From Sideroxydans sp. (GTDB lineage Bacteria > Pseudomonadota > Gammaproteobacteria > Burkholderiales > Gallionellaceae): a stretch of DNA of 64,000 nucleotides. The translations under genes and the position numbers were made by a program. A model generated the notes under the pieces. That model worked only from the letters and a program-made list of their open reading frames with translations. It made no database searches and was not told the DNA's origin. The stretch is taken from the NCBI GenBank assembly GCA_016124455.1, contig WGNQ01000004.1, forward strand, positions 124,001-188,000, written 5' to 3'. Shown piece after piece: positions 1 to 9,782 of the stretch. The first letter of the stretch is position 1; the number at the start of each line of letters is the position of its first letter.

Positions 1-243
1 CTCAGCCAGGTATTCGATGAAGTTGGCTTTGTGGACGTATTCCGTAAATTGCATCCCGAACTCGAGGCTTATACCTGGTGGTCCAACCGCGGCCAGGCAT
101 GGGCGAAGAACGTCGGCTGGCGCATCGACTACCAGATCGCCACGCCGGGAATCGCGCAGGCTGCACGGCATACCGATATTTACAAGGCACAGCGCTTTAG
201 TGACCATGCACCGCTGACGATAGACTACGAGCGGGAAATTTGA
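1..243 (+). CDS. xthA: exodeoxyribonuclease III, C-terminal part (5' end outside window)
   Basis: Only the last 80 codons are present, open from base 1 to the TGA at 241-243. The peptide has the C-terminal hallmarks of the ExoIII/APE exonuclease-endonuclease-phosphatase fold: the NVGWRIDYQ segment carrying a catalytic Asp, and the terminal SDHAPL motif carrying the catalytic His. The family removes abasic sites and 3' blocks in base-excision repair and degrades duplex DNA from the 3' end. The call rests on these two motifs and the spacing between them. The N-terminal half and its metal-binding Glu cannot be seen. Confidence 0.9.
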   Translation, partial: LSQVFDEVGFVDVFRKLHPELEAYTWWSNRGQAWAKNVGWRIDYQIATPGIAQAARHTDIYKAQRFSDHAPLTIDYEREI

Positions 244-262
244 TCGGCCCGCAGAAATGGAA

Positions 263-284
263 AGGCCGCCTGTACCGGCGGCCT
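263..284 (-). terminator. hairpin terminator downstream of tRNA-Phe
   Basis: AGGCCGCC (263-270) pairs with GGCGGCCT (277-284) around a 6-nt loop, just beyond the 3' end of the minus-strand tRNA. Reading minus, the stem is followed by TTTCC, a weak U-run. It also lies 20 bp after the xthA stop, so it may serve both convergent transcripts. Confidence 0.55.
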
Positions 285-290
285 AAATGT

Positions 291-366
291 TGGTGGCTCG
301 GGGCGGAATCGAACCACCGACACAAGGATTTTCAATCCTCTGCTCTACCGACTGAGCTACCGAGCC
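291..366 (-). tRNA. tRNA-Phe (anticodon GAA)
   Basis: The minus strand folds into a complete 76-nt cloverleaf: a 7-bp acceptor stem GGCTCGG/CCGAGCC, D-arm GCTC/GAGC, an anticodon stem closing the loop TTGAAAA with anticodon GAA, a T-arm with TTCGATT, discriminator A, and an encoded CCA at 293-291. All stems pair, with only G-U wobbles in the anticodon and T stems. A sigma70-type promoter lies 50 bp upstream and a hairpin follows. It delivers phenylalanine to UUC/UUU codons. Confidence 0.97.
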
Positions 367-415
367 AAGCTGAACACCGCCTTGATGCAGGGGGCGGTGG
401 CACAACAAGGCGCGC

Positions 416-444
416 ATTATAGCGGCAAGCCGCGTGATGGGCAA
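416..444 (-). promoter_or_regulatory. sigma70 promoter of tRNA-Phe with GC-rich discriminator
   Basis: On the minus strand TTGCCC (444-439) and a perfect TATAAT (421-416) are separated by exactly 17 bp. The sequence right after the -10 is GCGCGCC. A GC-rich discriminator is typical of stringently controlled stable-RNA promoters. The predicted start is near 409, leaving a leader of about 43 nt to be trimmed from the tRNA precursor. Confidence 0.75.
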
Positions 445-469
445 ATAATAGATGCGCGCACTAACGCAG

Positions 470-498
470 AAAAAACAAACCCCGCATCAAGCGGGGTT
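470..498 (-). terminator. intrinsic terminator of the groES-groEL operon
   Basis: Reading minus, AACCCCGC (498-491) pairs with GCGGGGTT (485-478) around a 5-nt loop, followed by TGTTTTTT. This is a strong rho-independent terminator 31 bp past the groEL stop. Confidence 0.9.
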
Positions 499-528
499 TG
501 TCGTATTGCGGTGCGGAGGAACCTGGCG

Positions 529-2494
<1,966 letters not shown>

Positions 2495-2548
2495 TCTTAA
2501 GTTCTCCTAGAAACAGACAGTTGGTTGATTGAAAAGCGGTAGTGCCAA

Positions 2549-2575
2549 TTAGCACTCGGCACCAGCGACTGCTAA
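2549..2575. promoter_or_regulatory. CIRCE operator (HrcA-binding site) of groESL
   Basis: TTAGCACTC (2549-2557), a 9-nt spacer, then GACTGCTAA (2567-2575) matches the CIRCE consensus TTAGCACTC-N9-GAGTGCTAA at 17 of 18 arm positions. The only mismatch is C at 2569. CIRCE is bound by the HrcA repressor in the absence of stress. Here it sits just downstream of the groES -10 box, over the expected transcription start, so bound HrcA would block initiation. Confidence 0.9.
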
Positions 2576-2603
2576 TGATAAGGGCACATCCCTGTGTTTT
2601 CAA
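2575..2603 (-). promoter_or_regulatory. groESL promoter (sigma70-like, possibly also sigma32)
   Basis: On the minus strand TTGAAA (2603-2598) and TATCAT (2580-2575) are 17 bp apart. With the preceding C the upstream element reads CTTGAAA, the sigma32 -35 consensus. The sigma32 -10 (CCCCATNT) is only poorly matched by CCCTTATC, so sigma32 use is uncertain. The element ends 3 bp before the divergent bioA start codon. Confidence 0.65.
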
Positions 2604-2606
2604 GAC

Positions 2607-3920
2607 ATGGACAATAAATATTTTTTACAGCGCAGCCTGCACAGCGTGTGGCATCCCTGTACCCAGATGAAGCGGCACGAGGGGTTGCCGCTGGTGCCGA
2701 TCAGGAGCGGGCGTGGTGTCTGGCTGCATGATTTCGACGGCAAGCGTTATCTGGATGCGGTCAGTTCCTGGTGGGTCAATCTGTTCGGGCATTGCAATCC
2801 GCGCATTAATGCGGCCATCGTCGCGCAACTGGATACGCTGGAGCATGTCATGCTGGCAGGTTTTACCCACGAACCGGTGGTGCGGTTGTCCGAGCGGCTG
2901 GCCGCATTGGCCCCGGCTGGCCTGGGGCATTGCTTCTATGCCTCGGATGGCGCATCGGCTACCGAGATCGCGCTGAAAATGAGTGCACATTACTGGCGCA
3001 ATACAGGCCGACCCGGCAAGACCGGCTTCATCAGTTTGCAAAACGGTTATCACGGTGAGACGCTGGGGGCGCTTTCGGTGACTGACGTGGCCCTGTTCAG
3101 GGATGCCTACGGACCGTTGCTGCAGCACAACGCTACGGTGCCCAGCCCTGACTGGCGCAATGCTGCAGAGGGCGAAAGCGCAGAGCATTTCGCACTGCGT
3201 TGCGCCGCTCATCTGGAAGAACATTTGCAGCAGCATCACGGCAGCATTGCTGCCTTTATCGTCGAACCCCTAGTGCAGGGCGCCACGGGCATGGCGATGT
3301 ATCATCCGGCATACCTGCAGCGGGCGCGCGAATTATGCGAGCGGTACCGGGTGCATCTCATCGCGGACGAAATCGCGGTGGGCATGGGGCGCACAGGCAC
3401 CATGTTTGCGTGTGAACAGGCAAACATTTCGCCGGACTTCCTGCTGCTGTCCAAAGGTATCAGCGGCGGTTATCTGCCGCTGTCGGTGGTGATGGCGACG
3501 GACGAGGTTTACCGGGCGTTTTACAGTGACGATGTGGCACGCGGATTTCTGCATTCGCATTCCTATACCGGCAATCCGCTGGCCTGCAGTGCGGCGCTGG
3601 CAACACTGGACATTTTCGGGCAGGATGAGATTATTAGTGCGAATCGTGCAAAATCCGCCTATTTCAATCAGCTGGCCATACCGTTGCGCGACCATCCCCA
3701 GGTACGCCATTTTCGCAATACCGGCATGATCTGGGCTTTTGAAGTGGATAGCCTGCATGGCGATTTTGCCCAGCGCTGTTTCAGTCTTGGACTAGAATAC
3801 GAACTGCTGTTGCGTCCTGTGGGTAACACTGTCTATTTCATGCCGCCGTATGTCATCAGCGAGGAGGAAATGCAGTTGCTGGCCACGCGCGCATTGAAGA
3901 TCGTCGAGGCGCTCACGTGA
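2607..3920 (+). CDS. bioA: adenosylmethionine-8-amino-7-oxononanoate aminotransferase
   Basis: The 437-aa class-III PLP aminotransferase converts KAPA to DAPA in biotin synthesis, using S-adenosylmethionine as amino donor. BioA signatures are the N-terminal VWHPCTQMK segment, SSWWVNLFGHCNP (substrate pocket), the FYASDGASATEIALKM stretch, and the PLP lysine in SKGISGG (Lys283). No other bio gene is in the window. The ATG at 2607 lacks an obvious Shine-Dalgarno, and its upstream DNA is the back of the groESL promoter. An alternative start cannot be excluded, but the conserved HPCTQM block begins only 16 residues in. The gene overlaps dacB by 4 bp. Confidence 0.93.
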   Translation: MDNKYFLQRSLHSVWHPCTQMKRHEGLPLVPIRSGRGVWLHDFDGKRYLDAVSSWWVNLFGHCNPRINAAIVAQLDTLEHVMLAGFTHEPVVRLSERLAALAPAGLGHCFYASDGASATEIALKMSAHYWRNTGRPGKTGFISLQNGYHGETLGALSVTDVALFRDAYGPLLQHNATVPSPDWRNAAEGESAEHFALRCAAHLEEHLQQHHGSIAAFIVEPLVQGATGMAMYHPAYLQRARELCERYRVHLIADEIAVGMGRTGTMFACEQANISPDFLLLSKGISGGYLPLSVVMATDEVYRAFYSDDVARGFLHSHSYTGNPLACSAALATLDIFGQDEIISANRAKSAYFNQLAIPLRDHPQVRHFRNTGMIWAFEVDSLHGDFAQRCFSLGLEYELLLRPVGNTVYFMPPYVISEEEMQLLATRALKIVEALT

Positions 3921-5338
3921 GTGAACCCATGAATATGTTTATCCGGTTTTCTGTCGCTTTGCTGCTGTCACTGGTAACTGCCAGTGTAGTTGCTGCGCCG
4001 TTGCCGCGATCCGTGCTGAGCGCCCTGCGCCAGGCGAACATTCCGCTCAGCGGGGTGGGCATTGAGGTGCTTGGCGTCAATGCGCGCAAGCCGGTGATCA
4101 GCGTCAACGCGCGGCAGCCGATGAATCCCGCTTCCACCATGAAGCTGCTCACCACTTATGCTGCGCTGGACATGCTGGGCCCGGCCTACACCTGGAAGAC
4201 GGAAGCGTATCTTGGCGGCAAACTGGAAAAGGGCGTATTGCACGGCGACCTGATCCTGAAAGGATATGGCGATCCCGATCTGACCCTGGAACAGTTCTGG
4301 CTGTGGCTGCGCGATTTGCGCAGCCGCGGCCTGAAGGAGATACGCGGCAACCTGGTGCTGGATCGCAGTGCCTTCCAGCTTGCACCATATGATCCGTCGG
4401 AATTCGATAACGACCCGATCCGCGCCTATAACGTCGGCCCGGATGCGTTGCTGCTCAACTTCAATGCGCTGCGCCTGCGCTATATTCCCGAAGGCGAGAA
4501 GGTTGAAGTCGTTGCCGAGCCGGATCTGGCAGGAACCAGGCTGGACAATCATGTAACGGTCTCGGCTACGGGCGATTGCAACAACTGGACCGATGCGGTT
4601 TTCCCGCAGATGAACGGCGATACCCTGCTGCTTGAAGGCTCGTTCCCGTTGGATTGTGGTGAGCGCGAGCAGCACGTCAACCTGTTGCCGCATGCGCAAT
4701 ATCTGTATGACGTGTTTCGTGCGCTGTGGCAGGAGGTGGGCGGCAAGCTGGATGGTGAATTGCGCGAAGGCATCGTGCCCGGTGATGCATCCTTGTTCTC
4801 CACACATCTCTCGGCCCCGCTGGCGGAGCAGATTCGCGACATCAACAAATTCAGCAACAATGTGATGGCGCGACAGCTGTTCCTCACCCTGAGTCTCGGC
4901 CCAGACCCAGACACGCCGGCAAGCATCAATCGCAGCGAACAGGTAGTGCATGACTGGCTGGCAAAGAATAAATTGCATTTCCCCGAACTGGTGGTGGATA
5001 ACGGTGCAGGCTTGTCGCGCAAGGCGCGGATCAGCCCGCAAAGCATAGCCATGTTGCTACAGGAAGCACAGCACAGTTCCCTGCAGCCGGAGTTTGAAAC
5101 CTCACTGCCCATAGTCGGGGTGGATGGCACGCTGAAAAAACGCCTGTCCGGGAATTCGGTAACCGGACATGCCCACCTGAAAACGGGCACACTGGAAGGC
5201 GTCAAGGCCATCGCCGGCTATGTGCATGGACATAGCGGCAAACAGTGGATAGTGGTGTTCGTTATCAACCACCCGAATGCGGCGGCCGGACAGCGTGCGC
5301 AGGACGAACTGATCGAGTGGGTACGTCACCAATATTAA
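3917..5338 (+). CDS. dacB: D-alanyl-D-alanine carboxypeptidase/endopeptidase, PBP4 family
   Basis: This 473-aa peptidase S13 protein trims peptidoglycan stem peptides and cross-links in the periplasm. All three penicillin-binding motifs are present: SxxK at Ser73-Lys76 (STMK), SNN at 313-315 and KTG at 422-424. The long insert between SxxK and SxN is typical of PBP4. The N-terminus is a signal peptide ending about VVAA/PLP (residues 25-29). I chose the GTG at 3917, which overlaps the bioA stop (GTGA) and has GAGG 7 nt upstream. ATG 3929 would leave an equally good signal peptide. Co-transcription with bioA is likely from the overlap. Confidence 0.93.
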   Translation: MSEPMNMFIRFSVALLLSLVTASVVAAPLPRSVLSALRQANIPLSGVGIEVLGVNARKPVISVNARQPMNPASTMKLLTTYAALDMLGPAYTWKTEAYLGGKLEKGVLHGDLILKGYGDPDLTLEQFWLWLRDLRSRGLKEIRGNLVLDRSAFQLAPYDPSEFDNDPIRAYNVGPDALLLNFNALRLRYIPEGEKVEVVAEPDLAGTRLDNHVTVSATGDCNNWTDAVFPQMNGDTLLLEGSFPLDCGEREQHVNLLPHAQYLYDVFRALWQEVGGKLDGELREGIVPGDASLFSTHLSAPLAEQIRDINKFSNNVMARQLFLTLSLGPDPDTPASINRSEQVVHDWLAKNKLHFPELVVDNGAGLSRKARISPQSIAMLLQEAQHSSLQPEFETSLPIVGVDGTLKKRLSGNSVTGHAHLKTGTLEGVKAIAGYVHGHSGKQWIVVFVINHPNAAAGQRAQDELIEWVRHQY

Positions 5339-5383
5339 CCAAATCTTAATTGTGGTCTTTCCGCAACATCAAGCAGTTAACAG

Positions 5384-5413
5384 TTGCAGAGCGGCAATCA
5401 GCGTAGGTAGGAT
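5384..5413 (+). promoter_or_regulatory. possible promoter of the outer-membrane barrel gene
   Basis: TTGCAG (5384-5389) and TAGGAT (5408-5413) are 18 bp apart, leaving a leader of about 80 nt before the start codon. Both boxes deviate from consensus, so this is only a candidate in the 158-bp gap after dacB. I see no other clear signal in that gap. Confidence 0.35.
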
Positions 5414-5496
5414 GCTCTACACAACGGAACCGAATTCTGGTTGCGTGTGGTCCGGATAACGGGCCGGTTGTGTAAACTTTGCAAAAGGAAATTATG

Positions 5497-6039
5497 ATGA
5501 AAAAAATCGCTACTGCTCTGTTGTTGTCTACCGTTGTTGCTGCCCCTGCTTTTGCGGCTGATGAAGGCTTTTACGCCGGCGTAACACTGGGAAGCGCCCG
5601 TGTTGGCGTTCCTGCTGCCTTTGGTGGGGCCACCAAGAATTCCGATACCGTATACGGTATCCTGGGTGGCTACCAGTTCAACAAGAACTGGGCTGCAGAA
5701 CTGGAATATACCGGCGCCGGCAAATTCACCACTGCAACTTCCACAGGCAAGGCTGATGCTTTTGGCGTTACTGCAGTCGGCACATTGCCGATGAGCGACA
5801 CATTTAGCCTGTACGGCAAACTGGGCTTTGCTCAGGTAACCGGCAAGGCAAATGGCGCTGCTGCTAACGCTAACCGCACTTCCGCTACTTACGGCCTGGG
5901 CCTGCAATACAACGTGACCCCGGCTGTGGGCATTCGTGCCGGCTGGGATCGTTTCGGTGCCGCAGCCAAGACCGCAGCTGGTGCAACACAGAACTACAAC
6001 TCCAACGTTTACTCGGTGGGCGCTGTATTCAAGTTCTAA
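5497..6039 (+). CDS. outer-membrane beta-barrel protein (OmpA/OmpW-like, 8-strand type)
   Basis: The 180-aa precursor has a clear signal peptide (MKKIATALLLSTVVAAPAFA, cleaved after AFA). The mature part has alternating aromatic/hydrophobic strands, Gly-rich turns and a terminal Phe (AVFKF), typical of small outer-membrane barrels of the OMP_b-brl group. Motifs include YGILGGYQFN, LYGKLGFAQV and VGIRAGWDRF. No peptidoglycan-binding OmpA domain follows, so it is a bare barrel. Start: ATG 5497 has AAGGA 7 nt upstream, whereas ATG 5494 is too close. It stands alone, with its own terminator. The function is unknown; it may be a porin, adhesin or surface antigen. Confidence 0.85.
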   Translation: MKKIATALLLSTVVAAPAFAADEGFYAGVTLGSARVGVPAAFGGATKNSDTVYGILGGYQFNKNWAAELEYTGAGKFTTATSTGKADAFGVTAVGTLPMSDTFSLYGKLGFAQVTGKANGAAANANRTSATYGLGLQYNVTPAVGIRAGWDRFGAAAKTAAGATQNYNSNVYSVGAVFKF

Positions 6040-6057
6040 TCAGACTTGAGGTTCTGG

Positions 6058-6086
6058 AAAAAGCCGGGGATATCCCCGGCTTTTTT
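6058..6086 (+). terminator. intrinsic terminator of the barrel gene
   Basis: AAGCCGGGG and CCCCGGCTT form a 9-bp stem with an ATAT loop, followed by TTTTTT (6081-6086). It lies 19 bp after the stop codon. Confidence 0.93.
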
Positions 6087-6146
6087 ATTTTCTGCTTCAG
6101 CAAAGTAAGAACTGAACGAAGGTGGTGCAGGGGCTATATATTTTTG

Positions 6147-6434
6147 ATGCGAACTAGGCCATTTGGCATATTGCCGGTATCCGATACCTTCTCGGTGTAC
6201 GGCAAGCTGGGCATTGGTAGCACAAAAACAACACTGTCCTCGGTTCCTGCCAGTAATGCATCTGGCGCTTCACGTACTGCAGCAACCATTGGTCTGGGCC
6301 TGCAATACGACGTAACTCCAGCTGTGGGTATTCGTGCCGGCTGGGATCGTTATGGCATGGGTATCAATGTTGGCGGACTGACCAACAAGATGAACAGCAA
6401 TGTTTATTCCTTGGGCGCCGCGTTCAAGCTCTAA
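6147..6434 (+). pseudogene. 5'-truncated tandem copy of the outer-membrane barrel gene
   Basis: From about 6168 the frame repeats the C-terminal half of the upstream barrel protein: LPVSDTFSVYGKLG against LPMSDTFSLYGKLG, then GLGLQYDVTPAVGIRAGWDR and NSNVYSLGAAFKL. Even the post-stop sequence (TAATCAGACTTG) and the terminator are shared. The signal peptide and first half of the barrel are absent. The reading frame merely opens at an ATG (6147) with no Shine-Dalgarno. The product could not be exported and would lack half its strands. I read it as the relic of a tandem duplication that lost its 5' part. About 95 codons remain. Confidence 0.85.
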
Positions 6435-6451
6435 TCAGACTTGTCGTTCAA

Positions 6452-6476
6452 AAAAGCCGGGCGTGTCCCGGCTTTT
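6452..6476. terminator. bidirectional terminator between the barrel-gene relic and ubiD
   Basis: AAAAGCCGGG (6452-6461) and CCCGGCTTTT (6467-6476) form a hairpin with U-runs on both strands. It serves the plus-strand relic and, reading minus (CTTTTTTGAA), the convergent ubiD transcript. Confidence 0.88.
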
Positions 6477-6493
6477 CTGTTTCTGCCCCAAAA

Positions 6494-7957
6494 TTACAAA
6501 CCCAGTTCGTTCCACATCGCGTCCACTCTGGTTTTTACTGCAGTATCCATCACGATCGGCGTGCCCCATTCGCGTTGTGTTTCACCCGGCCATTTGTTGG
6601 TGGCGTCCAGCCCCATTTTGCCGCCCAGGCCAGACACCGGGCTGGCAAAGTCGAGATAGTCGATCGGCGTATTTTCCACCAGCAGCGTATCGCGCACCGG
6701 ATCGACGCGCGTGGTAATCGCCCAGATCACTTCCTTCCACTCGCGCACATCGATGTCGTCGTCCACCACGATGATGAACTTGGTGTACATGAATTGGCGC
6801 AGGAAACTCCAGATGCCGAACATCACGCGCTTCGCATGTCCGGGATACTGCTTTCTGATGCTGACCACCGCCATCCGGTAGCTGCAGCCTTCCGGCGGCA
6901 GGTAGAAATCGACGATCTCGGGAAACTGTTTTTGCAGCAATGGCACGAACACTTCATTCAGCGCCACACCGAGCATCGCGGGTTCGTCCGGCGGCTTGCC
7001 GGTATAGGTGGAGTGGTAGATCGGATCGCGGCGCATGGTGATGCGCTCGATGGTGAAGACGGGAAATTTCTCCTGCTCGTTGTAATAGCCGGTGTGGTCG
7101 CCATAAGGTCCTTCCAGCGCGGTCTCGCCGGGATGGATGACACCTTCCAGCACGATCTCGCTCGAAGCGGGAATTTGCAGATCGGAGCCCAGGCATTTCA
7201 CCAGCTCGGTCTTGGAACCGCGCAGCAGGCCGGCGAACTGGTATTCGGACAATGAGTCGGGTACCGGAGTGACCGCACCGAGTATGGTTGCCGGGTCGGC
7301 ACCGATGACGACGGCGAGCGGAAACGGTTGCCCCGGGTTTTTCTCGCAATGCTCGCGGTAATCCAGGGCGCCACCGCGATGCGCCAGCCAGCGCATGATG
7401 ACTTTGTTCGTCGCGATCACCTGCTGGCGATAGATGCCGAGGTTCTGCCGGGTTTTGTGTGGCCCGCGGGTGACTACCAGACCCCAGGTGATCAGCGGCG
7501 CGATATCGCCCGGCCAGCAATGCTGGATCGGCAGCCTCGACAGATCCACATCGTTGCCTTCCCACACCACCTGCTGGCAGGGCGCGCTCGACACGATCCT
7601 GGGCGACATGGTCAGCACCTGTTTCAGAACCGGCCATTTTTCCCAGGCATCCTTCAGCCCCTTGGGCGGCTCGGGTTCCTTCAGGTAGGCCAGCAATTGC
7701 CCGACCTCGCGCAATGCGGCGGTACTCTCCTCGCCCATGCCCAGTGCCACGCGGCGCGGCGTGCCGAACAAATTGGCCAGTACCGGGATGCTGTGCCCAG
7801 CCGGATGCTCGAACAGTACGGCCGGGCCTTGCGCGCGCAGCACCCGGTCACAGATTTCTGTCATCTCGAGATGCGGTGAGACCGGTGCTGCGATGCGCCT
7901 GAGTTCGCCCAGTTTTTCCAGTTGTGCGATGAAATCGCGCAGGTCGTGATATTTCAT
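6494..7957 (-). CDS. ubiD: 4-hydroxy-3-polyprenylbenzoate decarboxylase
   Basis: The 487-aa UbiD-family enzyme uses prenylated FMN (made by UbiX, not in this window) to decarboxylate the ubiquinone ring precursor. Length and layout match E. coli UbiD. Visible features are [22 protein letters not shown] at the N-terminus (first 20 residues diagnostic), [13 protein letters not shown] around the cofactor/substrate arginine, and the conserved [11 protein letters not shown] block. The start ATG overlaps the stop of the upstream acyltransferase (ATGA), so ubiD is the last gene of a three-gene minus-strand operon. ubiH lies 7.6 kb away in a separate operon. Confidence 0.96.
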   Translation of the reverse strand: MKYHDLRDFIAQLEKLGELRRIAAPVSPHLEMTEICDRVLRAQGPAVLFEHPAGHSIPVLANLFGTPRRVALGMGEESTAALREVGQLLAYLKEPEPPKGLKDAWEKWPVLKQVLTMSPRIVSSAPCQQVVWEGNDVDLSRLPIQHCWPGDIAPLITWGLVVTRGPHKTRQNLGIYRQQVIATNKVIMRWLAHRGGALDYREHCEKNPGQPFPLAVVIGADPATILGAVTPVPDSLSEYQFAGLLRGSKTELVKCLGSDLQIPASSEIVLEGVIHPGETALEGPYGDHTGYYNEQEKFPVFTIERITMRRDPIYHSTYTGKPPDEPAMLGVALNEVFVPLLQKQFPEIVDFYLPPEGCSYRMAVVSIRKQYPGHAKRVMFGIWSFLRQFMYTKFIIVVDDDIDVREWKEVIWAITTRVDPVRDTLLVENTPIDYLDFASPVSGLGGKMGLDATNKWPGETQREWGTPIVMDTAVKTRVDAMWNELGL

Positions 7958-8826
7958 CAGTAAAGTTTCTCCTCGCCCTCTGGCCTGGTCTTGAAGCGTT
8001 TATGCAGCCAGAAGTACTGCTCCGGCATTTCGCGTACGCGCTGTTCGATGAATTCGTTTACCCGGCGCGTATCTGCCGCCAGATCGCCGATAGGGTAATT
8101 GTCCCATGCCGGGTAAAAATGCACCTCGTAACCCGCGGCGTCCGGCAACATGCGTGCGATGCAGGGCACTACCCGCGCACCGGTGATTTCCGCCAGGCGG
8201 GGAATGGTGGTCAACGTGGCAGCAGGCACACCGAAAAACGGGATAAACAGCGAGTCCCTGGTGGCCAGATCCTGGTCCGGCAAATAATAAAATGGCAGAC
8301 GCCCGCGCATGGCCTTGATAATCGGGCGCAACCCCTGCTGCCGTGCATACAGCTGCGACTGGCCGAAACGCAAACGCCCTTGCAGCAGCTGTTTATGGAA
8401 ATAGGGGTCTTTCTGGTTGGAATACATGCTGACCAGGTTGCCATGCTGGGTCAGCCACGACCAGCCTACATCCAGCGCCACGAAATGCGGTACCAGCAGG
8501 ATTACCGGGCCGTGCGCAGCCGCGGCCGTGTAATGTTCCAGGCCGGTTACCCGTACCAGTTTCCGGATGCGTGCCGCGCTGCTCCACCACAGCACGCCGC
8601 GCTCGATGAAACTGCGCCCGAATGCCTGGAAGTGGCGCCGCACAAGCCGCTTCCGTTCGTGCCTGGGCATGTCCGGAAAGCATAAGCCCAGGTTGATATG
8701 CGCTACCCGGCGCCGCTCGCGGCCCAGCATGTAAAGCAGCAAGCCGAGGAAATTGCCGAACCATGCCAGCACCGGCAGCGGCAGCCCATGCAGCAACCAC
8801 ATTATAAAAATACCGGCACGGGTCAT
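7957..8826 (-). CDS. LpxL/LpxM-family lysophospholipid acyltransferase (copy 1)
   Basis: The 289-aa inner-membrane acyltransferase has an N-terminal hydrophobic helix (residues about 5-28) and the catalytic HX4D motif HFVALD near residue 110, followed by [11 protein letters not shown] and [18 protein letters not shown], as in lipid A late acyltransferases. These enzymes add secondary acyl chains to lipid A from acyl-ACP. The start at 8826 overlaps the upstream gene by ATGA. A longer frame to 8913 would invade that gene without gain. It is paired with a second paralogue, so the two may add different chains. Which is LpxL and which is LpxM cannot be decided from sequence alone. Confidence 0.9.
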   Translation of the reverse strand: MTRAGIFIMWLLHGLPLPVLAWFGNFLGLLLYMLGRERRRVAHINLGLCFPDMPRHERKRLVRRHFQAFGRSFIERGVLWWSSAARIRKLVRVTGLEHYTAAAAHGPVILLVPHFVALDVGWSWLTQHGNLVSMYSNQKDPYFHKQLLQGRLRFGQSQLYARQQGLRPIIKAMRGRLPFYYLPDQDLATRDSLFIPFFGVPAATLTTIPRLAEITGARVVPCIARMLPDAAGYEVHFYPAWDNYPIGDLAADTRRVNEFIEQRVREMPEQYFWLHKRFKTRPEGEEKLY

Positions 8827-9707
8827 ACCTTCTCCATACTGGTTGCCGCGGGAGGTTCGACGCCGCGCGGTACCTTGTAACGGTTGTAGCTCCACAAATA
8901 TTGTTCCGGACATGCGCGCACGGTTTCCTCGAGCGCTGCATTAACCTGCCGCGCAATGTTCTGTCCGGGTACAAACTGCAATGGCTTGATGCGGATCACA
9001 TAGCCCCTGCCTTCGGGCAGGCGTTCGGCATAGGCCATCAATACCGCGGCATTGCTGGCCTCGACCAGGCGCCCCACCAGGGTCATGGTGTAAGCCGGGC
9101 GTCCGAAAAAATCCACCCATTCGCCCTCGCCTTTGCCCGGTACCTGATCCGGCAGCAGGCCGATCGCCTCGCCGCGTTTCAATGCCCGGTACAAGGCGCG
9201 CACGCCACTGACATCGGTGCGCGCAAGATGCAGCTGCCCGCGCTCGCGTCCGCCACGCATGACCTGTTCCAGCCAGGCCAGTTTGGGCGGACGGTACAGC
9301 ACGGTAATCGGCATGCGCTGTGCGGCATACAGCGCGGAAATCTCGAAACAGCCCAGATGCGGTGTGAGGAACAGGAAGCCCTTGCCGCGTGCGATGGCGG
9401 CGTCGACGTGTTCCCAGCCATGGCACGCACGCACGCTGGCGGTCACTTGCTGCAGCGGGCGCCGCCAGACCCAGGGCAGCTCCAGCAATCCCTTGCCGGC
9501 TTCCGCAATACAGGCGTTCAACATTTTGCGGAATTCGGCCGGGGACCGTCCTTGCCATTCTCGCCCCAGGTTTTCGCGCAGGCGTGCGGCATAGCGGCCG
9601 GACAGCCGATAGGTCGCCCAGCCCAGTATGGCGCCAAGGCGGTGCAGGGCGCGCAGCGGCAGCCGCGCGGCCAGATCAAACAGCCAGACTACAAAGGAAG
9701 AACCCAT
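8823..9707 (-). CDS. LpxL/LpxM-family lysophospholipid acyltransferase (copy 2)
   Basis: The 294-aa paralogue of the downstream gene has an N-terminal hydrophobic anchor, the catalytic motif in the form HLGCFE (HX4E, around residue 117), a YRPPK block, and LLPDQVPGKGEGEWVDFFG as the second conserved region. The HX4E form instead of HX4D is common in this family. It is the first gene of the minus-strand operon running into copy 1 and ubiD, divergent from metK with a 75-bp gap. Substrate choice (acyl chain and position) is not visible. Confidence 0.9.
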   Translation of the reverse strand: MGSSFVVWLFDLAARLPLRALHRLGAILGWATYRLSGRYAARLRENLGREWQGRSPAEFRKMLNACIAEAGKGLLELPWVWRRPLQQVTASVRACHGWEHVDAAIARGKGFLFLTPHLGCFEISALYAAQRMPITVLYRPPKLAWLEQVMRGGRERGQLHLARTDVSGVRALYRALKRGEAIGLLPDQVPGKGEGEWVDFFGRPAYTMTLVGRLVEASNAAVLMAYAERLPEGRGYVIRIKPLQFVPGQNIARQVNAALEETVRACPEQYLWSYNRYKVPRGVEPPAATSMEKV

Positions 9708-9729
9708 AGGCTACCAACGACGAGGTTTT

Positions 9730-9738
9730 TGTTATAAT
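9730..9738 (+). promoter_or_regulatory. extended -10 promoter of metK
   Basis: TGTTATAAT is a perfect extended -10 element (TG-N-TATAAT). No convincing -35 lies 17 bp upstream. The discriminator GCGCGCCC is GC-rich, as at the tRNA-Phe promoter. The leader to the metK ATG would be about 38 nt. Confidence 0.65.
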
Positions 9739-9782
9739 GCGCGCCCTTTGACCAATTTAACCGTATATTTACGCGGGGTGCC

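Noticed and set aside
3968..5041. 357-codon minus-strand frame opposite dacB
   Set aside because: dacB has all three PBP motifs; the antisense frame reads as low-complexity His/Gln/Arg-rich sequence typical of a shadow.
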